From Trichomonas tenax (taxonomy: Eukaryota > Parabasalia > Trichomonadida > Trichomonadidae), in contig JALKBU010001151.1 of the NCBI GenBank assembly GCA_023091735.1, positions 1-15,742 on the forward strand: DNA of 15,742 nucleotides, written 5' to 3'. Every line of letters begins with the position of its first letter. Position 1 is the stretch's first letter. A program made the translations under genes and the position numbers. A model generated the notes under the pieces. The model did no database searches, was not told the DNA's origin, and saw nothing but the letters and a program-made list of their open reading frames with translations. Below are positions 15,052 through 15,742 of this stretch, in pieces.

Positions 15052-15282
15052 GATTTTTTGAATGTCTTTCTCCTTATTTAACTCGCTATTGACGATCCAT
15101 TCATGGGCTTCTGTGGCATGATGATAAAGAAAACTATGAATGTAAGCATATCAGCGTCATAATGTTGCAGGAAATTCCTTTCATCCTGGATAATTATTGT
15201 GTTTTTCCAAAAGATGTCTAAATTCACTCAAACTTCTTTCAGACATTGCTAAAAAATGAGGAGCTTTTCCGCTTCACGAAAG
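15049..15282 (-). pseudogene. Decayed coding remnant, unknown family
   Basis: On the reverse strand several segments look strongly protein-coding but are interrupted. One frame gives SGKAPHFLAMSERSLSEFRH followed by LLEKHNNYPG up to a TGA at 15183-15181. Further on, the same frame gives YIHSFLYHHATEAHEWIV then NSELNKEKDIQKI up to a TGA at 15051-15049. Between them a second frame (QDERNFLQHYDADMLT) seems to bridge the gap. This pattern suggests two frameshifts in one former gene. I do not recognise the family; an ankyrin-type or mobile-element protein is possible. Confidence 0.4.
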
Positions 15283-15413
15283 TTAGTCAATTTACAGTAA
15301 TATTCTTTCTATTTCTGTAGGGACACTATATATGATGCCTAGTATCTCCCCTATGAGCAGGGGACAAATTGGCTGGGCGGAAGGAGTGCAAACATTATTT
15401 CATTATTACTTAG

Positions 15414-15599
15414 CTAAAATGCAATCAAAATCAATGTTTTGATATTTTGACGAATAAAAGTTGTTATAATTTGTAAAGCAACAAATTCGGCTCCACTTTT
15501 TTTCTCGTTTACTCTTCTGAGTTTTGCAATTTTTAACGAGTAACCCCCTTCCTGGACGAATCTGATGAAACATTTACGTGCTTTTTGTGGGTGCTGATT
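15414..15599 (-). pseudogene. Reverse-strand coding fragment without a start codon
   Basis: One reverse frame is open for 61 codons from just after a TAG at 15602-15600 to a TAG at 15416-15414. It includes ARKCFIRFVQEGGYSLKIAK and SGAEFVALQIITTFIRQNIK, a convincing mix of residues with helix-like patterning. No ATG is present. A possible upstream piece (MKKIAPLESAPTKST) lies in another frame near 15578-15622. It may be the 5' portion of the same broken gene as 15049-15282. The family is unknown. Confidence 0.4.
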
Positions 15600-15641
15600 C
15601 TAGTGGTGCAATCTTTTTCATGATCTTAGCAAGGTATTACT

Positions 15642-15698
15642 TAATCATGATATGATTACAAACAGAAACCCATTACAAATCATTAATGGGCTTCTGTT
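15642..15698. repeat. Palindrome and hairpin at the right edge
   Basis: TAATCAT-GAT-ATGATTA (15642-15658) is a perfect 17-base palindrome around a 3-base centre. It is followed by a hairpin whose arms AACAGAAACCCATTA (15661-15675) and TAATGGGCTTCTGTT (15684-15698) pair with one mismatch over an 8-base loop. The right arm contains ATGGGCTTCTGT, also found at 15103-15114. Confidence 0.7.
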
Positions 15699-15742
15699 AT
15701 GAATCTCTTTGATGATTATAACAAATACATCTCACTATTATA

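Noticed and set aside
15405..15425. 11-base match (GCATTTTAGCT) between this site and the stem of hairpin 2
   Set aside because: Short and AT-rich; it does not extend, so it may well be chance and is not evidence for a target.

Overview
The window looks like nuclear DNA of a flagellated, intron-poor protist, most likely a trichomonad (parabasalid). The reasons are AT-rich intergenic DNA around compact genes without obvious introns, a CARMIL-like PH plus leucine-rich-repeat protein, a ZMYND12-type axonemal protein, short TCAYW initiator-like motifs about 20 nt upstream of some ATGs, and stop codons that overlap a TAAA poly(A)-type signal. The species cannot be fixed from the sequence alone. 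All family assignments come from reading the proteins by eye; no database was searched.

Layout. 1-1214: gene-poor AT-rich DNA with two coding-like scraps and a perfect 22-bp palindrome. 1215-3335 (+): CARMIL-like LRR protein. 3622-4812 (-): ZMYND12-like MYND/TPR protein, convergent with the first gene, and both end in the same 12-nt stop/poly(A) sequence. 4813-6245: intergenic, with three copies of a motif at about 104-bp spacing. 6246-7567 (+): GT61-type glycosyltransferase split by a one-base frameshift. 7645-8095 (-): ENY2/Sus1-like SAGA/TREX-2 subunit whose frame breaks once, at a possible 40-nt intron. 8498-10039 (+): CCZ1-like subunit of the Mon1-Ccz1 Rab7 exchange factor. 10058-11968: non-coding terminal-inverted-repeat element, described below. 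12410-12688 (-): second, broken ENY2-like sequence. 12804-14672 (+): ankyrin-like protein with an unknown C-terminal half. 14673-15742: intergenic DNA with a decayed reverse-strand coding remnant.

The most unusual region is 10058-11968. Inverted repeats starting TGTAGCGTACGGAAATC bound about 1.9 kb without a plausible gene. Its left part contains a second, related element (10218-10739) with 63-bp inverted repeats and a clear 15-bp target-site duplication. That inner element carries one 108-nt imperfect hairpin. The outer element carries a near-continuous array of eight clear hairpins plus one weak one, about 60-120 nt each, with unrelated stem sequences and loops of about 13-37 nt. This looks like a cluster of pre-miRNA-like or hairpin-siRNA precursors carried by a MITE-like family. 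That function is an inference; the structures are read directly from the sequence.

The protein-coding genes do not form a pathway. They are separate housekeeping or cytoskeletal functions: actin regulation, flagellar axoneme, Golgi glycosylation, chromatin/mRNA export, and late endosome trafficking.
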